A DNA stretch of 64,000 nt from an uncultured Pseudomonadota bacterium (lineage in GTDB: Bacteria; Pseudomonadota; Gammaproteobacteria; CAJXQU01), in NCBI GenBank assembly GCA_913058255.1, contig CAJXQU010000007.1, positions 1-64,000 of the forward strand, given 5' to 3'. Numbering within the stretch: position 1 is the first letter of the stretch; every line of letters begins with the position of its first letter. The notes under the pieces are model-generated. The model was given only the letters and a program-made list of their open reading frames with translations. It was not told the origin of the DNA and did no database searches. The position numbers and the translations under genes were made by a program. Below, piece after piece: positions 17,338 to 27,761 of the stretch.

Positions 17338-19350
17338 CTACGAAAGAGGTGCAACGTCGCAAGGTTGAGGAGCTACATGTATCACATGATCAGCTGAGCC
17401 TTTATTGCTAGAATTACTTTTAGCATCACTTCTCTCAGTAATACTATAGATACAGTTACGCCCATTTGCTTTAGCTGTATAAACACCAATATCTGCAGCT
17501 TTAAGCAAATCGTTGGTGCTCACATCATGCGGATGACGTGTTGCAACACCAATACTTACCGTCGTAACAAGTTCATTATCGCCAACGAGGGTAGAAAGGT
17601 TCTCAACAGCGGTGCGTAACCTTTCAGCTGCAGCCTCGGCCTCTGCCATGTCTGTATTGGTACAGATCACGAGAAACTCCTCTCCTCCAATCCGACAAAC
17701 TTCATCGCCTAAACGAGAAGCCGTTCGTAAGGCTTGTGCTACTTCGTATAAAACAGCATCACCAGCATCATGACCATACTTATCATTGATCCCTTTAAAT
17801 AGGTCGATATCAATCAACATACAGCTTAACGATACTTGACCACGATTAGACGTCGCCCACTCTTGTTCTAAACGATTCGTTGCATAACGTCGGTTTGGTA
17901 TATTGGTCAATTGATCAGTGAGTGCCGCTTGTTCTAATTGTTTATTGGCTGATGCTAGCTCGGCTAAGATTTTACGGCTTTTATTACGTTCATCTCTAAC
18001 CTTTTTCTGTAATCGGAAAACACGTTGTCCACCACGAATTCTAGCTAAAACAACATTCGGACTAAAAGGCTTTTCGATAAAATCATCCGCACCAGCTTTG
18101 AAGGCACTAATTAATGCTTCTTCACTATTATTGGTTGTCATGGCGATGATATACATTTTTTGCCCAGCAGCTGTTCTACGGAGCGAACGGCATAACTCAA
18201 GGCCATCCATTTCAGGTATTGTGATATCTGTGATTAGAAGTTGTGGATTTATTTCCAATGCAAGCTGTAAAGCTTCTTTGCCTGTTCTTGCTTTTGTAAC
18301 AAGGTGGCCGGCGTTGGTAAGTTGTTGGTAAAGGCTATTGCTTGTCGCAATATCATTATCAGCAATTAAAACCTGCAGCCCGCGATCAATAGTTTGTTCA
18401 AGATTAATCAATTCTGGAGAGATAGGCTCTTGAGATATCGCGTCATTAGATTCTGACGGAGCATCGGCCTGCTCCGGAACATCCAATAATTGGCTCCAGT
18501 TGTTCCAGATATTCTTTGTTTTACCGACGATAGATCGCAGTTCTTCATTATCGATATTTAGTTTTAAGGCTTCTTTTAACAAAGTATTAAACAGAGGGTG
18601 ATCCACAGATAAATCTTGAGTACAGATAGTGGCTACTTTTGCAGAAAGGTTGAGATATTGCGCTAATGATTGAGCTCTATGATTCTGATTAGCAACTTTA
18701 GAAATATCATACATTCCATAAATCGCATTGTAGTGAACCGGTGGCAATCCCCAATCTTTTAACATAGCATGCGCCATTTCAAGATGATCCGTGTAAAAAT
18801 ATTTGACCTCAGCCTCAAGTAACTCGTTTATTGGTTTATCGCCATTTGCTTCGAGAATTTCACTATATTGCTCAGGATAAACATTGGCTAGACCTAACCG
18901 ACCAATATTACTTAATAGACCCACCGTAAAAGCTTCATCCTTAGGGAATAATTTATCACGATTACTGAATAGTTCAGTGCTTACCCCCATTGCTAGTGAA
19001 TAAGACCAAAAATTTTGATAGTCAAATGCAGAACATTCACCATCCATATTACTCGATAAAACCGATAAACCAATGGTGATTTGACGTGTTACGCCAGCAC
19101 CAACACGAGAGATAGTTTCGGCCAAAGAGACAGTAGGTCGGCCACCTTCTTCGCCTTCACCAAACGAATTTGCAAGCTTGATTAAACGGCCTGCTAATGC
19201 AGGGTCAGCTTGAATTGTGCTCGTTATATCGGCAGTAGAAACCTGCTTGTTTTGCATGTGTTCTAAAACAGTTAACGCAACTCCAGTTGGTGAAGGTAGA
19301 TCACCCGTCGCTTTTAATTCTAAGAATCGATGTTCGGATAAATGTGTCAT
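17338..19350 (-). CDS. HDOD - response receiver - GGDEF diguanylate cyclase
   Basis: This 670-residue cytoplasmic signalling protein has three modules. An HDOD domain (about 10-220) contains SPTGVALTVLEHMQN. A phosphoreceiver domain (about 330-450) has the phospho-acceptor Asp in LLITDITIPEMDG and the Lys in DFIEKPFSP. A GGDEF domain (about 490-640) has active site RIGGEEF and an RLGD inhibitory I-site five residues upstream. It should therefore make cyclic di-GMP, probably controlled by an unlinked histidine kinase. The HDOD-REC-GGDEF order is uncommon. It is divergent from the CDF transporter gene, with about 60 bp for both promoters. Confidence 0.88.
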   Translation of the reverse strand: MTHLSEHRFLELKATGDLPSPTGVALTVLEHMQNKQVSTADITSTIQADPALAGRLIKLANSFGEGEEGGRPTVSLAETISRVGAGVTRQITIGLSVLSSNMDGECSAFDYQNFWSYSLAMGVSTELFSNRDKLFPKDEAFTVGLLSNIGRLGLANVYPEQYSEILEANGDKPINELLEAEVKYFYTDHLEMAHAMLKDWGLPPVHYNAIYGMYDISKVANQNHRAQSLAQYLNLSAKVATICTQDLSVDHPLFNTLLKEALKLNIDNEELRSIVGKTKNIWNNWSQLLDVPEQADAPSESNDAISQEPISPELINLEQTIDRGLQVLIADNDIATSNSLYQQLTNAGHLVTKARTGKEALQLALEINPQLLITDITIPEMDGLELCRSLRRTAAGQKMYIIAMTTNNSEEALISAFKAGADDFIEKPFSPNVVLARIRGGQRVFRLQKKVRDERNKSRKILAELASANKQLEQAALTDQLTNIPNRRYATNRLEQEWATSNRGQVSLSCMLIDIDLFKGINDKYGHDAGDAVLYEVAQALRTASRLGDEVCRIGGEEFLVICTNTDMAEAEAAAERLRTAVENLSTLVGDNELVTTVSIGVATRHPHDVSTNDLLKAADIGVYTAKANGRNCIYSITERSDAKSNSSNKGSADHVIHVAPQPCDVAPLS

Positions 19351-19413
19351 GGCGAATATAGCGGCAAATTGTTACAATTCTGAATAAGAAATTAGAGATT
19401 GAAGGGGGTATTC

Positions 19414-20334
19414 ATGTCGACATCAGGATCAAAGAAGGCAATCTTTGCAGCGTTAGCTGGTAACGCTTTGGTAGCAATAACAAAATTCGTAGCTGCTGGC
19501 ATTACAGGTAGTTCTGCGATGTTCTCTGAAGGCATCCATTCGGTTGTTGATACAGGCAATCAAGGTCTACTGTTGTACGGAATTAAGCGTGCAGAGAAGC
19601 CTGCAGATGATGAATTTCCTTTTGGTCATGGCAAAGAGATCTATTTTTGGAGCTTTGTCGTCTCGATCTTAATCTTTGCTGTTGGTGCGGGTGTTTCCAT
19701 CTACGAAGGTATACACCATATTATTCACCCAGAACCTATGAAAAGCGTCATGATCAATTACATTGTACTTGGCTTGGCCTTTTTGTTTGAAGGAGCTGTT
19801 TTTCTGGTAGCTTTGAAAGAATTTAAAAAGGTTAAAGGGGAACTTGGCTATTTTGAAGCAGTTAGAAGAGGTAAAGATCCTTCCTTATTCGTTGTTTTAT
19901 TTGAAGATTTTGCGGCAACAATTGGTTTGTTGGTTGCGGCATTAGGTATTTATCTATCGCAATCTACCGGTATTTTGCAGTTCGATGGAATTGCATCAGT
20001 AGTCATAGGTCTGATCTTAGGTACAACCGCATTTTGGCTGGCAGTTGAAACGAAAGGATTGTTGATCGGAGAACGGGCGGGCAAGGGCGTCGTTGAAGGC
20101 ATACGAGCGATTGTGACAGAGCATGCCGAAATTGAACATGTTAATGAACTATTAACCATGCACATGGGGCCTGACTTCATCCTACTCAATGTCAGCGCTA
20201 CCTTTCAAGATTCAGCGAAAGCTGATGATATTGAGGAAGCTATCGAACAACTCAGCGTTAAAATTAAAGAGAACTATCCAGAAGTGAAACGTATATTTGT
20301 TGAAGCTGAAGCCAGACATCGACAGACTGCTTAA
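19414..20334 (+). CDS. Cation diffusion facilitator (CDF) transporter
   Basis: The 306-residue protein has six predicted membrane helices plus a C-terminal cytoplasmic domain (about 220-300). TM2 carries the metal-site motif EGIHSVVD. The TM5 counterpart reads FEDFAATIG rather than the classic HxxxD, a pattern I associate with the SLC30A9-like branch of CDF. Substrate (Zn, Fe, Co or Mn) cannot be fixed. I choose the ATG at 19414, preceded by GAAGGGGG, over the track's TTG at 19399, which would place the Shine-Dalgarno inside the ORF. Confidence 0.85.
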   Translation: MSTSGSKKAIFAALAGNALVAITKFVAAGITGSSAMFSEGIHSVVDTGNQGLLLYGIKRAEKPADDEFPFGHGKEIYFWSFVVSILIFAVGAGVSIYEGIHHIIHPEPMKSVMINYIVLGLAFLFEGAVFLVALKEFKKVKGELGYFEAVRRGKDPSLFVVLFEDFAATIGLLVAALGIYLSQSTGILQFDGIASVVIGLILGTTAFWLAVETKGLLIGERAGKGVVEGIRAIVTEHAEIEHVNELLTMHMGPDFILLNVSATFQDSAKADDIEEAIEQLSVKIKENYPEVKRIFVEAEARHRQTA

Positions 20335-20448
20335 GATAAGATTTTAAAACGTATTAAGGTGAAATGTATTGTTGAGCATCATTAATGGTTATGACTGAAA
20401 GGTTCCAAGGTTTCATTTATTAACTTTCTCTGTTTCAAAGCTTGATAT

Positions 20449-20832
20449 TTAATAACCAGATGGTCTGCTATCAAGCATTATCTTATCAAGCGACTTCTGT
20501 GCTTTTTTGGTTTGAAGTAAATCTCTAGGTTCAAGCATTTCACAATTATCCTTAACCATTTGATCAATCGTTATAGGATAATGCTTACAGTCATCTGGAC
20601 GATCAAAGTAGATATCACATGTATATTTTTCTTCATTAACTACTTTACGCAACCATGGGCAGCGTTGTAATTGCTTGCCCGATTGAGGATCCATCCAAAT
20701 ATTACCATCGCGGACATAATCAAAAATTTTGGGACGAAAAACCTCCCAAAATTCGATTTCGCTTTTCGTTGCTGAAAGGCCACCATCGCTATAATTAACA
20801 CAGCACTTTCCACATTGATTACAGTTTTTCAT
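20449..20832 (-). CDS. YkgJ-type cysteine-cluster protein
   Basis: The 127-residue protein has the N-terminal C-x2-C-x2-CC motif (CNQCGKCC) and a later CPWL...CDIY...DCKHYP series, as in the YkgJ family of putative zinc/iron-binding proteins. It lies 44 bp downstream of pepN on the same strand and is probably co-transcribed with it. Function is unknown. A second cysteine-cluster protein of the related YcgN group lies at the right end of the window. Confidence 0.8.
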   Translation of the reverse strand: MKNCNQCGKCCVNYSDGGLSATKSEIEFWEVFRPKIFDYVRDGNIWMDPQSGKQLQRCPWLRKVVNEEKYTCDIYFDRPDDCKHYPITIDQMVKDNCEMLEPRDLLQTKKAQKSLDKIMLDSRPSGY

Positions 20833-20876
20833 GATGTAACCTTACTTTGTAGATTTTTTGATCAAAATAGTTTTGA

Positions 20877-23495
20877 TTAACCTAAACTTTTTTCAACAAT
20901 TTCATAAACATCGTTGGATAAGCCGGGCTGGTTTTTAATTCTTTCCAATTCTGCTTTCATCAACGTTTGTCGATTTTCATCAAAACGTTTCCAGCGTGTA
21001 AAGACTCGGACTAGTCTTGATGCTACTTGTGGATTCATAGGGTCAAGTTGAATGATTTGATCAGCTATAAACTGATAACCAGAGCCATCTTCCCAATGGA
21101 AACAACGTTGATTCGCCTGTGCAAAAGCACCGATTAAAGAACGAACCTTATTTGGGTTTTTAATACTAAATTTAGGATGTTCCAACAATGATTTAACCGT
21201 TTTCAAAGTGTTTGGAAGGCTTGTGCTAGCTTGAATACTAAACCAGTTATTCAATACTAACGGGTCATCGTTCCAGCGGTCATAAAACTGGCTGAGAGCT
21301 TGTTCTCTCTCATCAGAATTTTGTGCAATAAGGCTGTGTAATGCACCTAAATTGTCAGTCATATTTTCTGATTGTGTGAATTGTTCTATGGCTGTTTGAC
21401 GTGATTTTTTTGTATCTAAGCAGACAAGATAAGCGAGAGTACAGTTTTGTAAACGACGTTTAGCCATGTTAATAGGATCAACTTTGTATTCACCCGTTGA
21501 TCTATTTTTTTCATAAACTGATTTCAGATCAGCGGCTAAATTCTCAGCCAATGTTTTACGTACAAACTGTCTTGCTTGATAGATCGCTTCTGGATCAATG
21601 ATATCCATTTGCTGAGCAATATCACTTTCTGATGGCAGTGTTAGAGATTCAGCAATCAATGCCGGATCATTATCGCTGACTAAGGTTTTATGGAAGGCTT
21701 CAATAAAGCTTTTTTCAAGCGTGAGCTCTGTAGTATTTTTTAACTTATTGACTAGATCTAATAACACACGCATTGCCAATCGTTGGCCCGCTTCCCACCG
21801 ATTAAACTCGTCGCTGTCGCTAGCCATCAAAAAAGCAAGCTGAGCATTTGAATAGTCAAAATGAAGTTTCACTGGTGCGGAGAACCCACGCAACAAGGAT
21901 GGTGTCGGATGTTTTGACAAGCCACTAAACTCAAAACGTTGTTCTTCCTCGGTCATCAGCAAGATGGTTTCTTTGATCATAGCGTTCCCATTATCATCCA
22001 ACAGAGCTGTTCGTATCGGGATAACGAATGGTTGCTTGGTTTCTAACTCTGGAGTTGCAGGGCAGTTCTGACGGCAGTTTAGATAATACTTACCGGTGAC
22101 TTCATCCCATTGTTCGGAGATAAATAATTCGGGTGTACCGGCTTGATCGTACCAGTTTTGAAATTGTTCTAGATCGGCATCATTGGCATCGGCCATGGCT
22201 TTACGGAAATCATCGGTCGTGACGGCCTGACCATCATGACGTTGAAAATAAAGATCCATACCTTTACGAAAACCATCCTTACCTAGTAAAGTCTGGTACA
22301 TACGTACAACTTCAGCACCTTTGTTATAGACCGTGACGGTATAAAAATTATTTATCTCAATATAAGATTGAGGTCGAATTGGGTGAGCCATCGGACCCGC
22401 ATCTTCTGGGAATTGATGCGCACGTAAAACTCTGACATCATCAATTCGTTTGACCGCAGGCGAGTTGAGATCTGCTGTGAAAGATTCATCACGAAACACG
22501 GTTAAACCTTCTTTTAGACTGAGCTGAAACCAATCCCGACAGGTGATGCGATTCCCCGTCCAGTTGTGAAAATATTCATGCCCGATCACAGCTTCAATGC
22601 CGATGTAATCGTTATCAGTAGCAGTCTCTGGGGTGGCTAAAACATATTTTGAATTAAAAATATTTAAACCTTTATTTTCCATCGCGCCCATATTGAAGTC
22701 GTCTACTGCAACGATCATATAAATATCTAAATCGTATTCTAGACCAAAGGTGTCTTCATCCCATTGCATGGATTTTATTAAAGATTGCATCGCATGTTCA
22801 GTTTTATCCGCATTGTGATGCTCGGTAAAAATTTCCAAAGAAACATTTCGACCGAATGTTGTCGTGTAATTGTCTTTCGTTAAGGCAAGATCACCGGCCA
22901 CCAAAGCAAATAAGTAACACGGTTTTTTATGCGGATCATGCCATCGAACCCAATGACGATCGTTTTCCAAATTTCCTTTCTCGATCAAGTTTCCATTTGA
23001 TAGCATGACAGGATATTTATTTTTATCGGCTTCAATCGTTGTCGTAAACTCAGCCATAACATCTGGCCGATCAAGATAATAGGTAATCTTACGAAATCCC
23101 TCAGCTTCACATTGCGTACAATAATTGCCACTGGATTGGTATAAGCCTTCAAGTGAAGTATTCGATGCAGGATCAATTTCTGTATGGATTTCTAAAATAA
23201 ACTGATCTGGCACATCAGAAATGGTCAGCGACATATCATCCACGGTATATTGATCGCTTAATAATTCGGAATCATTCAAGCTGATGGCAGTTAGAGCTAG
23301 TTTTTCACCATTGAGGACGAGGGGTGCGGTTGAGGTATTATTACGCTTGAGTTGTAACTTCGAAATAATCTGAGTTTTACCTTCATTCAAAATAAATGTT
23401 AGATCAACAGAACTGATCAAAAAATCAGCAGGCTGGTAATCTTTCAGGTAGATTGTTTTGGGTGAAGCGTTTGTCTGATCCATGTATTTATCCAA
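20877..23495 (-). CDS. pepN: Aminopeptidase N (M1 metallopeptidase)
   Basis: PepN is a broad-specificity zinc aminopeptidase in the last steps of cytosolic protein breakdown. The 872-residue length is standard. The exopeptidase motif GAMEN lies in NMGAMENKGLNIF (about 262-274). The zinc site HEYFHNWTGNR follows at about 297-307, with the third ligand Glu downstream in LKEGLTVFRDE. The C-terminal helical domain completes the E. coli-type (gammaproteobacterial) architecture. An internal Met four codons in (MDQTNAS) is an alternative start. Confidence 0.95.
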   Translation of the reverse strand: MDKYMDQTNASPKTIYLKDYQPADFLISSVDLTFILNEGKTQIISKLQLKRNNTSTAPLVLNGEKLALTAISLNDSELLSDQYTVDDMSLTISDVPDQFILEIHTEIDPASNTSLEGLYQSSGNYCTQCEAEGFRKITYYLDRPDVMAEFTTTIEADKNKYPVMLSNGNLIEKGNLENDRHWVRWHDPHKKPCYLFALVAGDLALTKDNYTTTFGRNVSLEIFTEHHNADKTEHAMQSLIKSMQWDEDTFGLEYDLDIYMIVAVDDFNMGAMENKGLNIFNSKYVLATPETATDNDYIGIEAVIGHEYFHNWTGNRITCRDWFQLSLKEGLTVFRDESFTADLNSPAVKRIDDVRVLRAHQFPEDAGPMAHPIRPQSYIEINNFYTVTVYNKGAEVVRMYQTLLGKDGFRKGMDLYFQRHDGQAVTTDDFRKAMADANDADLEQFQNWYDQAGTPELFISEQWDEVTGKYYLNCRQNCPATPELETKQPFVIPIRTALLDDNGNAMIKETILLMTEEEQRFEFSGLSKHPTPSLLRGFSAPVKLHFDYSNAQLAFLMASDSDEFNRWEAGQRLAMRVLLDLVNKLKNTTELTLEKSFIEAFHKTLVSDNDPALIAESLTLPSESDIAQQMDIIDPEAIYQARQFVRKTLAENLAADLKSVYEKNRSTGEYKVDPINMAKRRLQNCTLAYLVCLDTKKSRQTAIEQFTQSENMTDNLGALHSLIAQNSDEREQALSQFYDRWNDDPLVLNNWFSIQASTSLPNTLKTVKSLLEHPKFSIKNPNKVRSLIGAFAQANQRCFHWEDGSGYQFIADQIIQLDPMNPQVASRLVRVFTRWKRFDENRQTLMKAELERIKNQPGLSNDVYEIVEKSLG

Positions 23496-23640
23496 GTAGA
23501 AATCTAATAGGGCTAATAATACACGGATTAAGCTAAAACAGGACTGATCAATTATATGAAAAGTTCGTGCTTTGAGTACAGAACAAATTCACGAATAGCG
23601 GCCTATATAATTAGATTGTTATAATCTTTAAAAAGTAGGT

Positions 23641-23940
23641 TTGATCAAAGCATACGAAGGACAGTTGGGAGCAGCTAGACAATATCTTGATGCCGTATTG
23701 ATTTATGAAGTTTTCAGCCGAGAAAATAGCGAGAGTAATATTTTGACCGTTAGAATATTAACGATTATTGGCGGTTATATATTGCCCTCAAAAGCTGTAG
23801 CGATAGAAGGTTTTGCTAATGCGTTGTTGATCGATGTTTTACAAGCGTATCCATATGGAACAGCAAGTGCGACGCTAGATAAAAAGGAAATGACTACGTC
23901 TTTTGGTAAGTTTGAAAAAATGAAAGAATTATCGGGGTGA
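23641..23940 (+). CDS. Unrecognised small ORF, possibly frameshifted
   Basis: The 99-codon ORF opens at TTG with no convincing Shine-Dalgarno. It encodes a mixed alpha-rich sequence containing NILTVRILTIIGGYILP and LLIDVLQAYPYGTASATLD. I recognise no family. An overlapping frame starting at a GTG across the stop continues EVAIKLVAAMEDMFKDLRLE for another roughly 30 codons. Adding one G to the GGGG at 23934-23937 would fuse the two into about 130 residues. It could be a decayed gene, a real small gene or chance. Confidence 0.3.
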   Translation: MIKAYEGQLGAARQYLDAVLIYEVFSRENSESNILTVRILTIIGGYILPSKAVAIEGFANALLIDVLQAYPYGTASATLDKKEMTTSFGKFEKMKELSG

Positions 23941-24128
23941 GTGAAGTCGCTATAAAGTTGGTGGCAGCAATGGAAGATATGTTTAAGGATTTACGATTAG
24001 AGTTATTACAAAAAAGACTGGACTCATGAGATGAGTCAATCGCTTCAATTGGATCTTGTCATAAAACTCTAGATTGAGAGGATAGGTTAAATAAGACAGT
24101 TATACAGAATTATTTATAATCTTAAGTA

Positions 24129-24548
24129 CTACTGAACAATGAATGTTGTAAAAAGTATTTCTTCAACTTTCAGTTCTTTGTTAAGCAGGCCTAGATGTGT
24201 ATTCATCTTTTCTAATGCTTGCGCTTGTAGTGCTTCACGAGCCTCTGGTGATTGTAATTCTGATTTGGTTTTGCTCGATAGCAACATAACTAATTCATGT
24301 CTAATTGGGGCTTTATGGAAACGAATGAGATCAGCTTCATCTTCACCATTTACGACCAGTTGCACTTCAGTTTTTAGGTAGCTTGATGGTGCTGTTTGAC
24401 CGCCTAGGTTGACGATAAATGCGGGAGGCATATCGACATACATTATTTCAGGAGCTTCTTCTTCCTCTTCATCAGCAGCATGTGCAGGCATAAAAGCGAA
24501 TGAAAGCAGAAGCGTAAATATTAAATATAGTCGTTTTGTGCTGGTCAT
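24129..24548 (-). CDS. FliL-like exported protein
   Basis: The 139-residue protein has a clear signal peptide or N-terminal anchor (LYLIFTLLLSFAFMPAHA) and an acidic linker (ADEEEEEAPE). The rest matches the periplasmic FliL domain: YVDMPPAFIVNLGG, LKTEVQLVV, RHELVMLLSSKTKSELQSPE. FliL supports the flagellar motor-stator in flagellated bacteria, but no flagellar gene is nearby, so this is likely one of the stand-alone FliL-like proteins. I start at the ATG ending at 24548, preceded by AGAGAAG. The track's 60-residue upstream extension runs through the acnB terminator and into acnB, so it is spurious. Confidence 0.8.
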   Translation of the reverse strand: MTSTKRLYLIFTLLLSFAFMPAHAADEEEEEAPEIMYVDMPPAFIVNLGGQTAPSSYLKTEVQLVVNGEDEADLIRFHKAPIRHELVMLLSSKTKSELQSPEAREALQAQALEKMNTHLGLLNKELKVEEILFTTFIVQ

Positions 24549-24600
24549 AACAATCTTCTCTTCGTCGATGTAACGGAATATTCTTAAAGTCGGCAACACA

Positions 24601-24627
24601 AAAAAGCGGGCACATGGCCCGCTTTTC
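24601..24627 (-). terminator. acnB terminator
   Basis: The inverted repeat AGCGGGC / GCCCGCT has a 5-nt loop and A/T flanks (T-run on either strand). It lies just after the acnB stop codon and before the FliL-like gene. Confidence 0.85.
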
Positions 24628-24648
24628 TTATCGATAATAGATAATCTA

Positions 24649-27267
24649 TTAATCGGCCACTGTAATGGGTATAGCGGCCAATTTTGCAGAAGCTTCAGCT
24701 GCTTTTTGAGTATAGTTCGGCATATCATCGAAATTTAGGTAACGATAGATATCATCTGCCATCGGATCAATTTTCGCAGCAAATTCCATGTATTCTTCAA
24801 AGTTAGGAATTCTGCCAAGAATTGACGCTACAGCTGCAACTTCAGCTGAAGACAAGTAAACGTTCGCGCCATCGCCGAGACGATTTGGGAAGTTACGAGT
24901 AGACGTTGAAACAACCGTGGTATTAGCACCAACACGTGCTTGGTTACCCATACACAGCGAGCAACCAGGCATTTCTGTTCGAGCACCTGCGTTTCCGTAT
25001 ATGCTGTAGTAACCTTCAGCCGTTAATTGAGCTTCGTCCATTTTCGTTGGAGGTACAACCCATAAACGCGTTGGTATCGTGCCACCAAAGCCTTCGAGCA
25101 ATTTACCCGCTGCGCGGAAGTGACCGATGTTGGTCATACATGAACCGATGAAAACTTCGTCGATGTCAGTGCCAGCAACGTCAGCCATTGTTTTCACATC
25201 ATCAGGATCGTTCGGGCAAGCTAAGATAGGTTCTTTGATTTCAGCCAGATCAATATCGATCACTGTGTGGTATTCAGCATCTGCATCGGCTTCCATCAAT
25301 TGAGGATCTTTCAACCATTCTTCCATCGCAACAGCACGACGTTCTAAGGTACGAGGATCACCGTAATCATTCGCGATCATCCAACGAAGCATGATGATGT
25401 TAGATTCTAGATATTCGATGATAGGTTCTTTGTTCAGTTTGATTGAACAACCCGCTGCCGAACGCTCAGCAGATGCATCAGATAACTCGAATGCTTGCTC
25501 AACTTTCAGATCAGGTAAACCTTCAATTTCTAAAACTCGTCCAGAGAAGACATTCTTCTTACCTTTCTTCTCAACCGTCAACAAACCCATTTCAATGGCT
25601 TTCAAAGGGATCGCATTAACCAGATCACGTAGCGTGATACCCGCTTGCATTTCACCAGAGAAACGAACTAACACAGACTCAGGCATATCCAACGGCATAA
25701 CACCGGTTGCAGCAGCAAAGGCTACCAAGCCAGAACCTGCTGGGAAAGAAATACCTAATGGGAAACGTGTATGTGAATCACCGCCGGTACCAACAGTATC
25801 AGGAAGCAACATGCGGTTTAACCAAGAGTGGATAACACCATCACCTGGACGTAAAGCAACACCGCCACGTGTCTGAATGAAATCAGGTAGCGTGTGATGG
25901 GTGTTTACATCGATAGGTTTTGGATATGCCGCTGTATGACAGAAAGATTGCATTGTCAGATCAGCTGAGAAGCCTAGACAAGCCAGATCTTTTAGCTCAT
26001 CACGTGTCATAGGCCCCGTGGTATCTTGCGAACCAACCGTTGTCATTTGTGGCTCACAGTAAGTGCCGGGGCGAATACCTTCAACGCCACACGCTTTACC
26101 AACCATTTTTTGAGCTAATGAATAACCTTTGCCCGTGTCTTTCGCAGGTACTGGTGTACGAAACAGATCGGTTGTTTCCAAGCCTAACGCTTCACGTGCA
26201 CGAGTGGTTAAACCACGACCGATGATCAATGGGATACGTCCACCAGCGCGTGCTTCGTCAAGCAGAATATCGGTTTTAAGACCGAACTCACACACTGTTT
26301 CGCCAGTTTCATTATTTTTAACGATACCTTCATAAGGATAGATATCGATAACATCACCCATATTCATATTATCAACATCACATTCAATGGGTAACGCACC
26401 AGCATCTTCCATAGTGTTGAAGAAGATAGGAGCAATTTTGCCACCGAGGCAGTAACCGCCGTCGCGTTTGTTAGGAATGAAAGGAATATCGCGACCCATG
26501 TGCCATAACACCGAGTTCGTCGCAGATTTGCGTGAAGAACCGGTACCCACAACGTCGCCGACGTAGGCTAGGGGATGACCTTTTTCTTTTAAGGCTTCAA
26601 TTTGATTGATCGGACCAATAGTACCGTCTTGATCAGGATTGATGCCTTCACGTGCAATTTTCAACATTGCTAGTGCATGCAGGGGGATATCAGGGCGAGA
26701 CCAAGCATCGGGTGCTGGTGACAAGTCATCAGTATTTGTTTCACCCGTGACTTTAAAGACCGTCACGGTAATTTTTTTAGCTAGCTCCAGTTTGCTAGTA
26801 AACCACTCGCCTGCAGCCCAAGACTCTACGATCTTTTTAGCATGAGCATTGCCAGCATCCATTTTTTCTTTCACATCGTGGAAAGCATCAAACATTAATA
26901 ATGTATGTGAGAGCGCTTCAGCAGCCGTTGTTGCGATCGTTTCATCATCCAGCGCGTCAACCAAAGCTGCAATGTTGTAACCACCTAACATTGTGCCGAG
27001 TAATTGAGTTGCTTTAACCTTATCGATCAATGGTGATGTAGCTTCACCTTTAGTGATAGCAGCTAAGAATCCAGCTTTTACGTAGGCAGCCTGATCAACA
27101 CCAGCAGGGATGCGATTAGTTAGCAGATCAAGTATAAAGTCCTCTTCACCCACAGGTGGATTTTTTAATAATTCAACCAGATCAGCAGTCTGTTCAGGGC
27201 TTAGCGGTTGAGGTACGACACCCTCAGTAGCTCGTTCCTCTACATGTTTGCGATAAGCTTCAAGCAT
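24649..27267 (-). CDS. acnB: Aconitate hydratase B
   Basis: AcnB is the TCA-cycle aconitase, a [4Fe-4S] enzyme interconverting citrate and isocitrate. The 872-residue protein has the AcnB order: N-terminal HEAT-like domain (about 1-160), swivel domain (about 170-390) and catalytic core. Cluster ligands are in FIGSCMTN and [13 protein letters not shown]. Substrate-site motifs include [11 protein letters not shown] and the SSRKS loop. AcnB can also bind mRNA when iron-starved. It is single and monocistronic, bounded by its own terminator. The NAD-type isocitrate dehydrogenase at 49 kb acts in the next step. Confidence 0.97.
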   Translation of the reverse strand: MLEAYRKHVEERATEGVVPQPLSPEQTADLVELLKNPPVGEEDFILDLLTNRIPAGVDQAAYVKAGFLAAITKGEATSPLIDKVKATQLLGTMLGGYNIAALVDALDDETIATTAAEALSHTLLMFDAFHDVKEKMDAGNAHAKKIVESWAAGEWFTSKLELAKKITVTVFKVTGETNTDDLSPAPDAWSRPDIPLHALAMLKIAREGINPDQDGTIGPINQIEALKEKGHPLAYVGDVVGTGSSRKSATNSVLWHMGRDIPFIPNKRDGGYCLGGKIAPIFFNTMEDAGALPIECDVDNMNMGDVIDIYPYEGIVKNNETGETVCEFGLKTDILLDEARAGGRIPLIIGRGLTTRAREALGLETTDLFRTPVPAKDTGKGYSLAQKMVGKACGVEGIRPGTYCEPQMTTVGSQDTTGPMTRDELKDLACLGFSADLTMQSFCHTAAYPKPIDVNTHHTLPDFIQTRGGVALRPGDGVIHSWLNRMLLPDTVGTGGDSHTRFPLGISFPAGSGLVAFAAATGVMPLDMPESVLVRFSGEMQAGITLRDLVNAIPLKAIEMGLLTVEKKGKKNVFSGRVLEIEGLPDLKVEQAFELSDASAERSAAGCSIKLNKEPIIEYLESNIIMLRWMIANDYGDPRTLERRAVAMEEWLKDPQLMEADADAEYHTVIDIDLAEIKEPILACPNDPDDVKTMADVAGTDIDEVFIGSCMTNIGHFRAAGKLLEGFGGTIPTRLWVVPPTKMDEAQLTAEGYYSIYGNAGARTEMPGCSLCMGNQARVGANTTVVSTSTRNFPNRLGDGANVYLSSAEVAAVASILGRIPNFEEYMEFAAKIDPMADDIYRYLNFDDMPNYTQKAAEASAKLAAIPITVAD

Positions 27268-27707
27268 GATAATTCTCTCCAGAGTTCAATGCCAACATCC
27301 ATGTCGACAATTTTATTGGTATACATATTCGCGAAAGCGATCTTCCCATTATAGCTGATTTTTAAGGAATTTCGTAGATCTCACAGGATGTTGTAGCAAT
27401 GAGAGTTGATCGTATTTAGATGCGGCACGTCAATATAGACTTTAGTCTTAGCGGCAAGTTGTTGAAAAAAATTAGCTATCAATTTGCATTGACTACTGAT
27501 CATGTTTCTAGCAGTTGTTGATGATTTTGGTTATTAAAGACTTGCCATGAGATGAAAGTAAAGATCTCTGTAGCTTGTCCGGAGCTGTCTATCTAGAGCA
27601 GGTCTGTTGTTTAAAAGGAGGTTAAATTTGGATAGTTGGAATGGAAAGGTATTAGGGCAAGCGTTTCTTAGTTTGTAAGTGTTATGAGAAGACTCTGTAA
27701 AGGATAA
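27268..27707. other. Intergenic region upstream of acnB
   Basis: The acnB promoter should lie here, and a Shine-Dalgarno-like GGAGAG directly precedes its start codon. One copy of a short repeat (27373-27394) is present. The 74-codon minus-strand ORF listed here has no family resemblance and runs through the terminator of the PEP-CTERM gene, so I do not call it. Confidence 0.5.
27373..27394. repeat. Short dispersed repeat, copy 1
   Basis: GTAGATCTCACAGGATGTTGT shares 18 of 21 positions, as I count them, with the copy at 29172-29193. The two flank the PEP-CTERM gene in direct orientation. Their origin is unknown. Confidence 0.45.
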
Positions 27708-27735
27708 CGTCAGGCTTACAGATACAAGCCTGACG
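27708..27735 (-). terminator. Probable terminator of the PEP-CTERM gene
   Basis: A perfect 10-bp inverted repeat CGTCAGGCTT / AAGCCTGACG with an 8-nt loop lies 26 bp beyond the stop codon. The following T tract is weak. Confidence 0.55.
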
Positions 27736-27761
27736 AAAGTGAAAGTTAATTTGTACACATA

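Noticed and set aside
17918-18331. 137-codon plus-strand ORF
   Set aside because: Antisense shadow of the receiver/GGDEF part of the HDOD protein.
24549-24728. N-terminal extension of the FliL-like ORF
   Set aside because: It reads through the acnB terminator and into the acnB 3' end. The internal ATG has the Shine-Dalgarno and the signal peptide.
25391-25876. 161-codon plus-strand ORF
   Set aside because: It is an antisense shadow of acnB, whose conserved motifs are on the other strand.
27534-27758. 74-codon minus-strand ORF
   Set aside because: It spans the terminator of the PEP-CTERM gene and shows no recognisable domain.
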